Assembly: GCA_002352215.1 (NCBI GenBank)
Contig: DEIB01000054.1
Coordinates: forward strand, 11,410-75,409
Direction: 5' to 3'
Source: Chthonomonas sp. UBA2785
GTDB lineage: Bacteria; Armatimonadota; Fimbriimonadia; Fimbriimonadales; Fimbriimonadaceae
Length of the DNA stretch: 64,000 bases
Part shown: in pieces, positions 51,426 through 60,733 of the stretch
Layout of the letters: each line of letters opens with the position of its first letter
Numbering within the stretch: position 1 is the stretch's first letter
Position numbers and translations under genes: made by a program
The notes under the pieces: generated by a model
What the model saw: the letters and a program-made list of their open reading frames with translations, nothing else
What the model was told of the DNA's origin: nothing
The model's database searches: none

Positions 51426-51455
51426 TCGACAAGCCGAAAGGCCCTGGTGTAACAT
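51426..51455 (+). promoter_or_regulatory. candidate sigma-70 promoter of the Gly-rich secreted protein
   Basis: TCGACA (51426-51431) and TAACAT (51450-51455) are separated by 18 bp, one mismatch from TTGACA and two from TATAAT. The ATG at 51484 lies about 28 bp downstream with GGGAG in between. Confidence 0.45.
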
Positions 51456-51483
51456 CCAGGGTAGATCGGGAGTCGAAGCCAAC

Positions 51484-52308
51484 ATGCCAGCGACAAGATT
51501 GAATACGATGGCGCGAGTGACCCTTGGGGTTGTGCTCGCGAGTGGAATGGCCGTTACGGCCCTCGCCCAGTCAGGCCCGCAAGCCCGACGAGGCACGGCC
51601 GAGTCAAGCCTCGTCGGTGTGGCTCTGTACGATACGGCGCTTCGGGTTGTGAACCTGTACGGTTCGCCGGACGAGATTCAGGGTCTGACCATTGGTCAGG
51701 GTGGTGCCGGCGGTGGTCCGGGTAACTCGGCCACGGGTGCCGGTGGCACGACTGCCGCTGGTGGCGGTGGTCAAGCCGTGACGGCCGTGGAAGAAAACCG
51801 ACCGGGTGTGGGTGGCCTCTACGGCAACCCGTTTGGGAATCAAGGCGAATTTTGGCGCCAAGTGCGCCCCGGCGACGGTGCGAGTGAACAAGAAGCTCGT
51901 AGCGGCGGTGCCGGCGGACGACCGGGTGCCGGTGGCCCTGGTGGAACGGGCGGCCCGGGTGGCGGATCCACTTCCGGTGGCGGCGGCGGCACGCAAATCG
52001 TGCGCTGGGTGTACAAGCGTGGTTCCAGCCGCTACGCCTTCGTGTTCGACCGGTTCAGCCGAGTCGTGCAGATCGAAGCCGTGGGTATGAACGACAGCAG
52101 GCCGCGCACGCGCCGAGCCATCGCTTTCGGTTCGTCCTTCTCGTCGGTCATCAAGGCCTACGTCGAGCCGGACACCTATGAACTGATCGGTGATACTGTG
52201 ATCGTCCGCTTCCTGGCGAACGACCGCGTGGCCTTCCGAATGCAGCGACTCCGCCCGAACGGCACCCACGTGGTGACCGGTATCGTGGTGGCGGCGTCCG
52301 CTCAGTAA
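51484..52308 (+). CDS. Gly-rich secreted protein of unknown function
   Basis: The 274-residue protein has a signal peptide (up to about residue 29, ALAQS). A short conserved start (SSLVGVALYDTALRVVNLYG) follows. Two low-complexity Gly/Ala/Pro-rich stretches (about residues 68-100 and 139-165) flank a spacer, and a beta-rich C-terminal domain (from 167) follows. An internal ATG at 51508 would still keep the hydrophobic signal. The opening VALYDTALRVVNLYGSPDEI resembles proteins that monitor or bind along a periplasmic path, but I assign no function. Confidence 0.7.
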   Translation: MPATRLNTMARVTLGVVLASGMAVTALAQSGPQARRGTAESSLVGVALYDTALRVVNLYGSPDEIQGLTIGQGGAGGGPGNSATGAGGTTAAGGGGQAVTAVEENRPGVGGLYGNPFGNQGEFWRQVRPGDGASEQEARSGGAGGRPGAGGPGGTGGPGGGSTSGGGGGTQIVRWVYKRGSSRYAFVFDRFSRVVQIEAVGMNDSRPRTRRAIAFGSSFSSVIKAYVEPDTYELIGDTVIVRFLANDRVAFRMQRLRPNGTHVVTGIVVAASAQ

Positions 52309-52323
52309 TCGAATCTCGTAACC

Positions 52324-54105
52324 TTGTCCGACGACCTCGACCGCATACGCCAGCGTATCGATATTGTCGATCTCGTCGGACAGAAGGTAACGCTCTCGCA
52401 AAGGGGCAAGACCTGGAAGGGTCTTTGCCCCTTTCATGATGATAAGAACCCGAGTTTTCAGGTCAATCGAGAGCTCGGGCGATACCGTTGCTGGGCGTGC
52501 GGGGCGCAGGGCGACATCTTCAACTGGGTGATGGAAACCCAGCGCCTCACCTTCACCGAGGCCATGCACGAGCTCGCCGCCATGGCGGGGATCAAGCTCA
52601 CCAAAGGCGCCGAATGTACCACGCCCAGCCAGCGCGAAGCGGAAGATGCCCTGATGGCCCTGGCGCTCAAGTTCTATCGAGAACAGCTAGATAAGGCCAG
52701 CCGCGCGTTGGAGTATTGCGATGAGCGTGGACTTGATCGCACCCTGCGCAACTACTGGGAGCTGGGCTATGCGCCTTCGCTGGGTGATGCCCTGGCTCAG
52801 CGCATTAAAAAAGAAGGGCTCTCGCTGGCCTTGGCGCAGTCGCTTTCGCTGGTGGATAAGGACGGCGGGGGATCGTACTTTGACCGTTTTCGCGGGCGAC
52901 TGATGGTGGCAATCCGGGATGAGCGCAGCCGTCTCGTGGGGTTCGGCGGGCGCATTCTGGGCGACGGCCAGCCTAAGTACATCAATTCTGCGGAATCGCC
53001 GGTTTTCCAAAAGGGGCGGCTCTTGTACGGCCTGCACCGAGCCAAAGAACCGATGAGCAAGGGCGAACCGGCGGTGCTGGTGGAGGGCTACTTCGACGTG
53101 GTGGCTTGTCACCGCGCCGGGCTCACCACCGCCGTCGCGCCGCTGGGTACGAGCCTGACGGAAGACCAAGTGCGTCTGCTTTCCCGGTGGACCAACCAAG
53201 TGAATGTGCTCCTGGATGGAGACGAGGCCGGCCTGAAGGCCGCCGAGCGGGCGATGGAGATGCTCATTCCGGCGGGGCTCACCACGCAGATCGTAACGCT
53301 CCCTAGTGGAGACGACCCGGATACTATCCTCCGCCGCGAAGGGGCCGACGCCCTTCAAGCCCGGGTCAAAGAAGGAAAGAGTGCTCTCGAATTCCAACTC
53401 TGGCTGTTGGAGCGGCGCAAGAGCCCCGAGAGCCGCGAGTTTTGGCAAGAACTCGCCGAGTTGATCGCCAAAAACGCGGACCCGCTGCAGAGCGAGACGT
53501 GGATCGAAAAATACGCGCCGCGCTTCCCCGGAGTCCGAGACGCTATGGCCAAGCGCACCGCTTTGCGCGAGATGGTGGCGACTCACCGCCCTGCCCCGGC
53601 CGCCCGAGCCCGGCGACGCGAAGCCCCCAAGGCCCCCCGGGGGCGCCGGATGTTCACCGAGCTACATACCGCTGAAATCCGAATTCTAAGCGCTCTCACC
53701 GAGGGGCATCTGGTGCCGCAAGCGGACACGGCACTGCGCGAGGCAAGCCTGTGGGAGACGCCGATGGCCGAACAGTTCCGCGCGGCCTATCTGCGCATGG
53801 CCCCCGAACGCGCCCCCGATGGGCCCCTCAGCAGTTGGATCCACACCCTGGACGATGAAGATTTCAAGTCGTTCTTGGCGTGGCATGCGGATAAAGCCTC
53901 CCTCCTTGACCCCGAAGCCCAGGAAAAGGAAATCGAAGGGGCGATGGAGAGGCTACGCGAGCGGGCGGAGGCACGCCGCCTGCGGGACCAGATGGTGGAA
54001 CCCGAATGGGACACGGAATCTCTGCGTAAGCTGACTGAGCGAGCCCGGCGTCTGAAGAAGGGCGACGAGGCTAAGAGCGAGACGGACGACGACCTTTTTG
54101 CGTAG
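52324..54105 (+). CDS. dnaG: DNA primase
   Basis: DnaG makes RNA primers for replication. The 593-residue protein has the CHC2 zinc site (LCPFHDDKNPSF ... CWACGAQGD), the core domain with YFDRFRGRLMVAIRDERSRL and GFGGRIL, and the Toprim fold with acidic residues in VLVEGYFDVVA and LLDGDEAGLKAA. The C-terminal region (from about 440) is divergent; it should bind DnaB but has no motif that I can confirm. The start is a TTG at 52324, 15 bp after the previous gene. Confidence 0.96.
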   Translation: MSDDLDRIRQRIDIVDLVGQKVTLSQRGKTWKGLCPFHDDKNPSFQVNRELGRYRCWACGAQGDIFNWVMETQRLTFTEAMHELAAMAGIKLTKGAECTTPSQREAEDALMALALKFYREQLDKASRALEYCDERGLDRTLRNYWELGYAPSLGDALAQRIKKEGLSLALAQSLSLVDKDGGGSYFDRFRGRLMVAIRDERSRLVGFGGRILGDGQPKYINSAESPVFQKGRLLYGLHRAKEPMSKGEPAVLVEGYFDVVACHRAGLTTAVAPLGTSLTEDQVRLLSRWTNQVNVLLDGDEAGLKAAERAMEMLIPAGLTTQIVTLPSGDDPDTILRREGADALQARVKEGKSALEFQLWLLERRKSPESREFWQELAELIAKNADPLQSETWIEKYAPRFPGVRDAMAKRTALREMVATHRPAPAARARRREAPKAPRGRRMFTELHTAEIRILSALTEGHLVPQADTALREASLWETPMAEQFRAAYLRMAPERAPDGPLSSWIHTLDDEDFKSFLAWHADKASLLDPEAQEKEIEGAMERLRERAEARRLRDQMVEPEWDTESLRKLTERARRLKKGDEAKSETDDDLFA

Positions 54106-54114
54106 GTAAGAACG

Positions 54115-54642
54115 ATGACCGCTCCCGAAACCGATGTTTTGCTGTCCACCGGGGACCGGGTATTGCTCCGCTCACTCTATGAAACCCAGCCACTGGCGTT
54201 GGTCTTCTTACGGCACTTTGGCTGCACCTTCTGCCGGGAGCATGTAACTGATCTGCGCGGCGAAACCGATCTCAATCTCGCTTTTGTCAGCATGGCGGAC
54301 CGAGTGGAGAGCGAAGCCTTTCAGCGGAAGATGCAAGTAACCCACCCGTTCATCTGTGACCCCGAAGCGCGGTTGTATGCACTTTTTGGGCTAAAACGTG
54401 CTTCGATTGGCGAGGTGTTTAATCCGCGAGTGTTCATGCGCGGCGTGCAAGCGGTGGGCAAGGGGAATGGTGTGGGCCGCCCCGTGGGTAACCCTTGGCA
54501 ACTGCCCGGCACGTTCATCCTCAATACAAAGGGTGAAGTGGTGCACGCCCACCGGAGCCGCGACGCAGCGGACAACTTAAGCGCCGCTGAGATTCGGAAG
54601 TATCTTGCCGAGGCGGCTGAGGTCGAACACGCCCGGGGCTGA
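54115..54642 (+). CDS. AhpC/TSA-like (PRXL2/SelL-type) redox protein
   Basis: The 175-residue protein has a thioredoxin fold with a CxxC pair in FLRHFGCTFCREHV, the arrangement of SelL/PRXL2-like proteins. The region LPGTFILNTKGEVVHAHRS holds the later fold elements. No signal peptide, so it acts in the cytoplasm. Peroxidase activity is inferred. It starts 9 bp after dnaG and converges on the inositol monophosphatase gene with a 66-bp overlap. Confidence 0.82.
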   Translation: MTAPETDVLLSTGDRVLLRSLYETQPLALVFLRHFGCTFCREHVTDLRGETDLNLAFVSMADRVESEAFQRKMQVTHPFICDPEARLYALFGLKRASIGEVFNPRVFMRGVQAVGKGNGVGRPVGNPWQLPGTFILNTKGEVVHAHRSRDAADNLSAAEIRKYLAEAAEVEHARG

Positions 54643-55359
54643 GGCAATCAGCGGCGGCATCAGGCCGGGGACCGGACTGGTGGCCGGATCGAACTCCTGG
54701 CCGTCCAGGGTCCAGTACTTGGCCCCGAGTTCGGTGAGAATGACAAATGACCCCGCCGCATCGTACAGGCAGGCGCGGCTCGAGGTCATGGCTCGCAAGC
54801 GTCCCGACGCCATAAACATGGCTTCGATGACAAACGCGCCGTTGTGTCGCATTTTCCCGGGATAAACCTTGCGGAAAGCGTGGTAGGTGTCCACATCCCC
54901 GTATCCAATGAGGTCCGAAGGCTGCGTGGGAGAGGTATCCAGCATCGGCAAAGGTCCGCCGTTGCAGGTGGCCCCGCCGCCCAGGTGCGCGGCGTACATT
55001 TCGTCCAGTTCGGGCAAATACACCGCGCCCAAAACCAGTTTGCCGCCCATCCGCAGGCCCACACTGACGCCCCACAGGGGCTGGCCAAAGGCGAAGTTGC
55101 TAGTGCCATCTATGGGGTCAATCAGCCACAGGGGTTCATCCTCGTCGCCAGCAAAGCCCTGCTCTTCTCCCCAAACTACTCCCGGCTGCAGCTCGAGCAA
55201 CAAGGGACGGAGGTACGCCTCCACGGCGCGGTCGGCGGCCGTCACCAGGCTGCCGTCGGCTTTGGACTGAACGCCCAGCGCGGTGCGAAACGAAAGGGCA
55301 AGTCGGCCGGCCTCGTAGACCCACTCGACCAGTTGTGCGCGCTTTTGTTCGTCAATCAC
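54577..55359 (-). CDS. inositol monophosphatase family protein
   Basis: The 260-residue Mg2+-dependent phosphatase has the family motifs: GEEQGF, the metal-binding WLIDPIDGTSNF, and the late ACLYDAAGSFVILTELGA region. Substrates in the family include inositol phosphates, PAP and fructose-1,6-bisphosphate, so specificity is open. Its 3' end overlaps the AhpC-like gene by 66 bp, a long convergent overlap. It has no operon partner. Confidence 0.88.
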   Translation of the reverse strand: MIDEQKRAQLVEWVYEAGRLALSFRTALGVQSKADGSLVTAADRAVEAYLRPLLLELQPGVVWGEEQGFAGDEDEPLWLIDPIDGTSNFAFGQPLWGVSVGLRMGGKLVLGAVYLPELDEMYAAHLGGGATCNGGPLPMLDTSPTQPSDLIGYGDVDTYHAFRKVYPGKMRHNGAFVIEAMFMASGRLRAMTSSRACLYDAAGSFVILTELGAKYWTLDGQEFDPATSPVPGLMPPLIASAPGVFDLSRLGKILPNLSGA

Positions 55360-55416
55360 CGCCCCCTGACGTTACCCCTCATTAGGCCCGAAGCATGAAC
55401 GCTTGGCCTACACCGC

Positions 55417-55445
55417 TTGACACCAGGGAACGAGTGCGGTACAAC
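55417..55445 (+). promoter_or_regulatory. sigma-70 promoter of tRNA-Gly
   Basis: A perfect -35 TTGACA (55417-55422), a 17-bp spacer and TACAAC as -10 (55440-55445) lie 13 bp before the mature tRNA. Confidence 0.75.
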
Positions 55446-55458
55446 TCTATCGCGCGAC

Positions 55459-55533
<75 letters not shown>

Positions 55534-55578
55534 ATCCGCTTGCGCATTTCCTCCTTACGCTCCGGGTAGAACCCTGGC

Positions 55579-56466
55579 ATGCCCTTGACGGTGCTCGTCA
55601 GCTGTGCCATGGACCTGGTGTGGCGCATCCCGGCCTTCCCTCGTCCGGGGCAGTCTATCGCCGAGGCTAAATTCCAACGATTTCCTGGGGGCAAGGGCGC
55701 GAATCAAGCCGTGCAGGCCGCGCGACTGGGGGCTGAAGTCACCGCCATTGGGTGTGTTGGCGACGATGAGTTCGGAAAGGTGATTCTCGACATCCTGCGA
55801 CAGGACGGGGTCGATGCCGTCGGCGTGCGCGTGGTGCCGGGGGTCAGCACGGCCACGGCGGGCATTTACGTGGAGGCCTCCGGGCAAAACACCATCTGCA
55901 TTGATTTGGGGGCCAACCGGTGCGTCACCGAAACCGATGTGACCACCCACATGCCCGCCGCTAATGAGAATTTGGTTTTGAGCCAGCTGGAAATCCCCGC
56001 CGAGGCCACCCTGGCGGCCGCCCAGCGCGGGAGACTGTGCCTCAATCCGGCCCCCGCCGCCCCGATTGCTGACGAGATTTGGGCGCGCACCTGGCTCTTT
56101 GTCCCGAACCAAACGGAAGCCGGGTTCTACGTCCAAGCCCCGGTGCGGCATTTAGAAGAGGCCCGGGAAGCGGCTCGGCAGCTCTTGGCTCGGGGGCCGC
56201 AGCATGTCGTCATCACGATGGGCGACCAAGGTGCATACTGGCAGAACCGCGCGGGGGAGGAATTCTTCGCGCCCGCCCCGAAAGTGGATGCAGTAGATAC
56301 GGTCGCGGCGGGGGATAGCTTCTGCGCGGCGCTGGCGGTGTCCCTCGATCAAGGTAACGATTTTCCGGTGGCGCTGAGCTATGCCGTGCGGGTGGCTAGC
56401 CTTAGCGTCACGCGCTCCGGGGCAATGCCTTCTTTGCCCTATCGGCACGAAATCGGCGCGAACTAG
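55579..56466 (+). CDS. ribokinase-like PfkB family sugar kinase
   Basis: The 295-residue kinase shows the two PfkB signatures: the N-terminal GGKGANQAVQAARLGAEV and the C-terminal VDTVAAGDSFCAAL, whose Asp is the catalytic base. NPAPA and NQTEA match ribokinase positions. The sugar substrate is inferred to be ribose or a similar pentose, but no transporter or RbsD is adjacent. It starts 45 bp after the tRNA. Its stop overlaps the convergent Cys-rich gene. Confidence 0.88.
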   Translation: MPLTVLVSCAMDLVWRIPAFPRPGQSIAEAKFQRFPGGKGANQAVQAARLGAEVTAIGCVGDDEFGKVILDILRQDGVDAVGVRVVPGVSTATAGIYVEASGQNTICIDLGANRCVTETDVTTHMPAANENLVLSQLEIPAEATLAAAQRGRLCLNPAPAAPIADEIWARTWLFVPNQTEAGFYVQAPVRHLEEAREAARQLLARGPQHVVITMGDQGAYWQNRAGEEFFAPAPKVDAVDTVAAGDSFCAALAVSLDQGNDFPVALSYAVRVASLSVTRSGAMPSLPYRHEIGAN

Positions 56467-56819
56467 CCCGCGGTGAGTAGGGTGTGCGTGTGCCGGGGCA
56501 ACATCAGCCCGACGATGGTGAGCGCGCACACAAGCGCCAGCGTGATCCAAGCCGTGCGATACTGGTTGCGGCTGTCTTGGCATTCATGCTCGCTGCAGCA
56601 GTGGCGGCGCGGCCCCCACTTGGCCCACCCGAACAGGACGGCCACTTGAAGCCAACTCAGGCCCACTAGCCACGGCTGATACGGCTCAAGTTGATGCAAC
56701 CAACTGAGGCCGGAGGTGCCGGCGGTGAGGGTCGCCAAGAGCACCGGCCCGCAACACGGGATGTGCCCCAGTACGGCCGTCATCACGGGCAATGCCGCTA
56801 CGCCTCGTTTGGGATTCAT
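56463..56819 (-). CDS. small Cys-rich membrane protein (MerT/MerC-like?)
   Basis: The 118-residue protein has three to four membrane helices. Two features suggest metal handling: a Cys-Cys pair in the first segment (GHIPCCGPVLLATL), as in MerT, and a soluble loop with HCCSEHECQD. The C-terminus has His (PRHTHT). MerT-like import or efflux is inferred only from these motifs. TATCAT ends 6 bases before the ATG. The region further upstream holds TTGCAA repeats. Confidence 0.65.
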   Translation of the reverse strand: MNPKRGVAALPVMTAVLGHIPCCGPVLLATLTAGTSGLSWLHQLEPYQPWLVGLSWLQVAVLFGWAKWGPRRHCCSEHECQDSRNQYRTAWITLALVCALTIVGLMLPRHTHTLLTAG

Positions 56820-56825
56820 ATACAA

Positions 56826-56831
56826 ATGATA
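56826..56831 (-). promoter_or_regulatory. candidate -10 element of the Cys-rich membrane protein gene
   Basis: On the minus strand TATCAT ends 6 bases before the ATG at 56819. Confidence 0.45.
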
Positions 56832-56896
56832 TCGGACATCCGAGGCAATTGCAAGAGAGTTGCAAAAAGGCCCGTGCCCGATGGCCATACAAGGAA

Positions 56897-56922
56897 AAGG
56901 CGGAACCACCAGGCACCGCCTT
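56897..56922 (-). terminator. rho-independent terminator downstream of icd
   Basis: AAGGCGG and CCGCCTT pair around a 12-base loop, followed on the minus strand by TTCC. The T-tract is short. Confidence 0.65.
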
Positions 56923-56947
56923 CTCGATGAGCTAACCGTAAGGGTTC

Positions 56948-58249
<1,302 letters not shown>

Positions 58250-58276
58250 GTCAGTGGGGGAGCGTACCCCTGGATT

Positions 58277-58972
58277 TCAGGCCGACCGGGTCCCCGAAGG
58301 GTAGGTGTTGGCCCGGGATTTCAGGTCGTGGTCGTCGGGCATTTCCGGTTCTGGGGCCGAGAGGCCGCGCAGAATGACGATCACTTTGGTCACCCCGTGC
58401 ACCACCGCCGCGTTGATGGTGACAATCGCCCGCATGCGGCGTCCTTTGCAGGTGAGCATCTCCACGCCTTCAGTGCCGTGCCCAATCACGATGCGGGTGG
58501 GGTCCTTGATGTACTGCTCGCGGTAGACCTTGTGCAAGTCGTGGATTTCGGGCGGGATAAAGCGTCCGACTCTCAGGCTATGGAATTCGGATTGGTCACA
58601 TTCCAAGAGTTCGGCAGCCAGCGCGTTGCCGCTTTCGATGTTGCCGTCGGGGTCCACGATCAGCATCGCCTCAGGCGCCGCATCCACAAAGCCCTGCAGG
58701 AGTTCTAGGCTGGTGCGCAGGCGTTGCTCCTCGTCAATGTGCGCTTCGAGTTCTTGGCGGAGTGCCACCACTTCGGCCTCGGCCGCCCGCCGGATGAAGT
58801 GCCCCACGAGCTCGGCGCGCGAAATGAGACCGGTCTTGGCGCGGATGCGCCCCCAGTAAGTCACCACCGTGGCGGCACTGATCCCGATGGCCTCGGCGAT
58901 GCCCTTATCGGTCAATCCCTGGGCCGCGAGTTCCAGAACTCTTTGTTCACGGGGCGAAAACTCAGCCGACAT
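58277..58972 (-). CDS. HTH-PAS regulator with reversed domain order
   Basis: The 231-residue protein starts with a LuxR-type helix-turn-helix (FSPREQRVLELAAQGLTDKG, then IAEAIGISAATVVTYWGRI). A helical linker (about 60-90) and a PAS domain (about 92-200, FVDAAPEAMLIVDPDGNIES) follow. Classic LuxR proteins have the HTH at the C-terminus, so this order is unusual. The PAS domain may sense redox, oxygen or a small ligand; no cofactor residue can be assigned. It is divergent from the respiratory operon, with a 22-bp palindrome between. Confidence 0.8.
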   Translation of the reverse strand: MSAEFSPREQRVLELAAQGLTDKGIAEAIGISAATVVTYWGRIRAKTGLISRAELVGHFIRRAAEAEVVALRQELEAHIDEEQRLRTSLELLQGFVDAAPEAMLIVDPDGNIESGNALAAELLECDQSEFHSLRVGRFIPPEIHDLHKVYREQYIKDPTRIVIGHGTEGVEMLTCKGRRMRAIVTINAAVVHGVTKVIVILRGLSAPEPEMPDDHDLKSRANTYPSGTRSA

Positions 58973-58983
58973 GGCTCAATCTC

Positions 58984-59005
58984 GTGTCCCCAAGCTTGAG
59001 GACAC
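58984..59005. promoter_or_regulatory. 22-bp palindrome between the HTH-PAS gene and the respiratory operon
   Basis: Outer arms GTGTCC and GGACAC flank CAAGCTTG, with one mismatched pair (C90/A99). It lies 12 bp from the regulator ATG and 110 bp before the operon. It is a good operator candidate for the regulator itself. Confidence 0.6.
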
Positions 59006-59114
59006 AAAGATGAGTATACCGCTCGCTTAGGTTCACGGACGATACTCAGGAACGTGAGCGGAACCCGCTCGATCGTGCAAACGAGCCCTGCGGATTAACG
59101 CTCTCCTTCAAGGA

Positions 59115-60239
59115 GTGAGTGAATTTCCCGTGTTTCCGACCCCGGATCCGATACCACTACCCGCCCCCGTATGGCTCCTCAAATTGCTGAGCCTTCTCAC
59201 CCTCGGTCTCCACTTCGGGGCCGTGATGATCCTGGTGGGCAGTCTGATTCTGACGATTTATCTGAACGTCAAGGGCCGCGCCCGGCAGCAAGTCGAGTAC
59301 GTGCAGGCCTCTTACGTCTTGGCCAAACGCCTCCCCGTGATCATGACTTACGTGATCAACCTGGGGGTGCCGCCGCTGTTGTTCTTGCAGGTGCTTTACG
59401 GCCAGCAGATCTACAGCAGTAGCGTGCTTATCGGCTCGCTCTGGATCAGCGTGATCATCCAGCTCATGCTGGCCTACTGGCTGCTCTACCGCACCATCCA
59501 CGGCATCGAAAACCGCAAGCCGATCTGGCACATCGCCGGGCTTTCGCTTTTGATCGTCATGGGGATCGGGCAGATCTACAGCTTCAACATGACGCTGATG
59601 CTCCGGCCCGAGGTCTGGAACGAGATGTATCACAACAGCCCGATCGGGATGCAGTCCCCGAAGGGTGACCCGACCATCACGCCCCGTTGGCTGTTCGTCA
59701 TGGCGGGCGGGCCTCTGTTCGGTGGCCTGTGGGCGGTGCTCCTCAGTCACATGGCGTACCTGGGCGATGCGGTCAAGGCGATTCTGCGCCGCGCGGGTGG
59801 CCTCATCGCCGGCGTGGGCGGCGTGCTGATGCTGGCCATGGGCTACCGCGTCATGTCGTTGCAGCCCGCCGAAGTTTGGGCGGGCATCCAGGGTTCTCAG
59901 CTCCACCTCTACGGGCTATATGCCGCCGGGGCCACCATCGCCGTGGCGACTCTGCTGGGCGTAGCCCAGGGGATGGGTAAGGCTCGCTCCTTGGCCGTTA
60001 GCAACTTGGGCATCGTCGCGGCTCTGCTGGCCACCATCACCTCCGCCATCGTCCGCGATGGGGTACGGGACTTCACGCTTTTGCAAAAGGGCTTTGACGT
60101 CAACGCCGTTACGGTTTATCCGAACTGGAGCGTGGTGATTGTCTTCCTGCTTCTCTTTGTGATCATGTTGGGAGTGATCTACTGGCTCCTGAACGTGATG
60201 CGCCAAGCCACCCCTCCGAAGGAGGAAATCTCGATATGA
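59115..60239 (+). CDS. multi-helix membrane protein of the respiratory operon
   Basis: The 374-residue protein has about nine to ten membrane helices. A His in the first helix (H33, LTLGLHFGAVMILVG) and the segment NLGVPPLLFLQVLYGQ (82-97) stand out. The topology and first-helix His resemble bd-oxidase-superfamily subunits, though it is not a clear CydA or CydB. GTG at 59115 or 59130 could be the start; AAGGAG at 59110 fits the second better. The stop overlaps the Rieske ATG. Likely a partner subunit of the complex. Confidence 0.75.
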   Translation: MSEFPVFPTPDPIPLPAPVWLLKLLSLLTLGLHFGAVMILVGSLILTIYLNVKGRARQQVEYVQASYVLAKRLPVIMTYVINLGVPPLLFLQVLYGQQIYSSSVLIGSLWISVIIQLMLAYWLLYRTIHGIENRKPIWHIAGLSLLIVMGIGQIYSFNMTLMLRPEVWNEMYHNSPIGMQSPKGDPTITPRWLFVMAGGPLFGGLWAVLLSHMAYLGDAVKAILRRAGGLIAGVGGVLMLAMGYRVMSLQPAEVWAGIQGSQLHLYGLYAAGATIAVATLLGVAQGMGKARSLAVSNLGIVAALLATITSAIVRDGVRDFTLLQKGFDVNAVTVYPNWSVVIVFLLLFVIMLGVIYWLLNVMRQATPPKEEISI

Positions 60240-60733
60240 AAGATGAACAAGAAATGGTCTTGACGGACCCGTCGTCCCCCTCTTCCCCGGAAGATGTGAG
60301 CCGCCGCAAGTTCCTTCAAACCGGAGTCTTTGGCGCTTGCGCTGTCTACATCGGGGCCATCGGCTATCCCGTCTTCCGTTACCTGAACTCGCCGGTCGAG
60401 GCCTCTCAATTGGCTTCGGCGGTGAAGGAAGTGACACTGGACAAGGCCAATGAACTGGCGGTGGGCACGGCCCTCATGTTCAAGTTCGGCACCAGCCCGG
60501 CTCTGCTTATCCATCACGCCGATGGATCGTGGGTGGCGATGAGTGCGGTGTGCACCCACATGGGCTGCACGGTCAAGTTCGACGAGGGCGCCAAGAAGAT
60601 CACCTGTGCGTGCCACGGCGGGGTCTTTGATGCCGCCACGGGTGAGAACATCTCCGGGCCGCCCCCGCGCCCCCTGGAGCGATACGACGTGAAGGTGAAC
60701 GACGCCAACGTGGTGGTGACGAAGATCTCATGA
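60236..60733 (+). CDS. Rieske [2Fe-2S] protein
   Basis: The 165-residue protein is anchored by one N-terminal helix (about 28-48) after a Tat-like SRRKFLQTG. The cluster boxes are CTHMGC (C106, H108, C111) and CACHGG (C124, C126, H127), which also supply the stabilising disulfide. It would take electrons from quinol at the cytochrome b Qo site. It overlaps the flanking genes by 4 bp on each side, so the operon is translationally coupled. Confidence 0.94.
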   Translation: MKDEQEMVLTDPSSPSSPEDVSRRKFLQTGVFGACAVYIGAIGYPVFRYLNSPVEASQLASAVKEVTLDKANELAVGTALMFKFGTSPALLIHHADGSWVAMSAVCTHMGCTVKFDEGAKKITCACHGGVFDAATGENISGPPPRPLERYDVKVNDANVVVTKIS

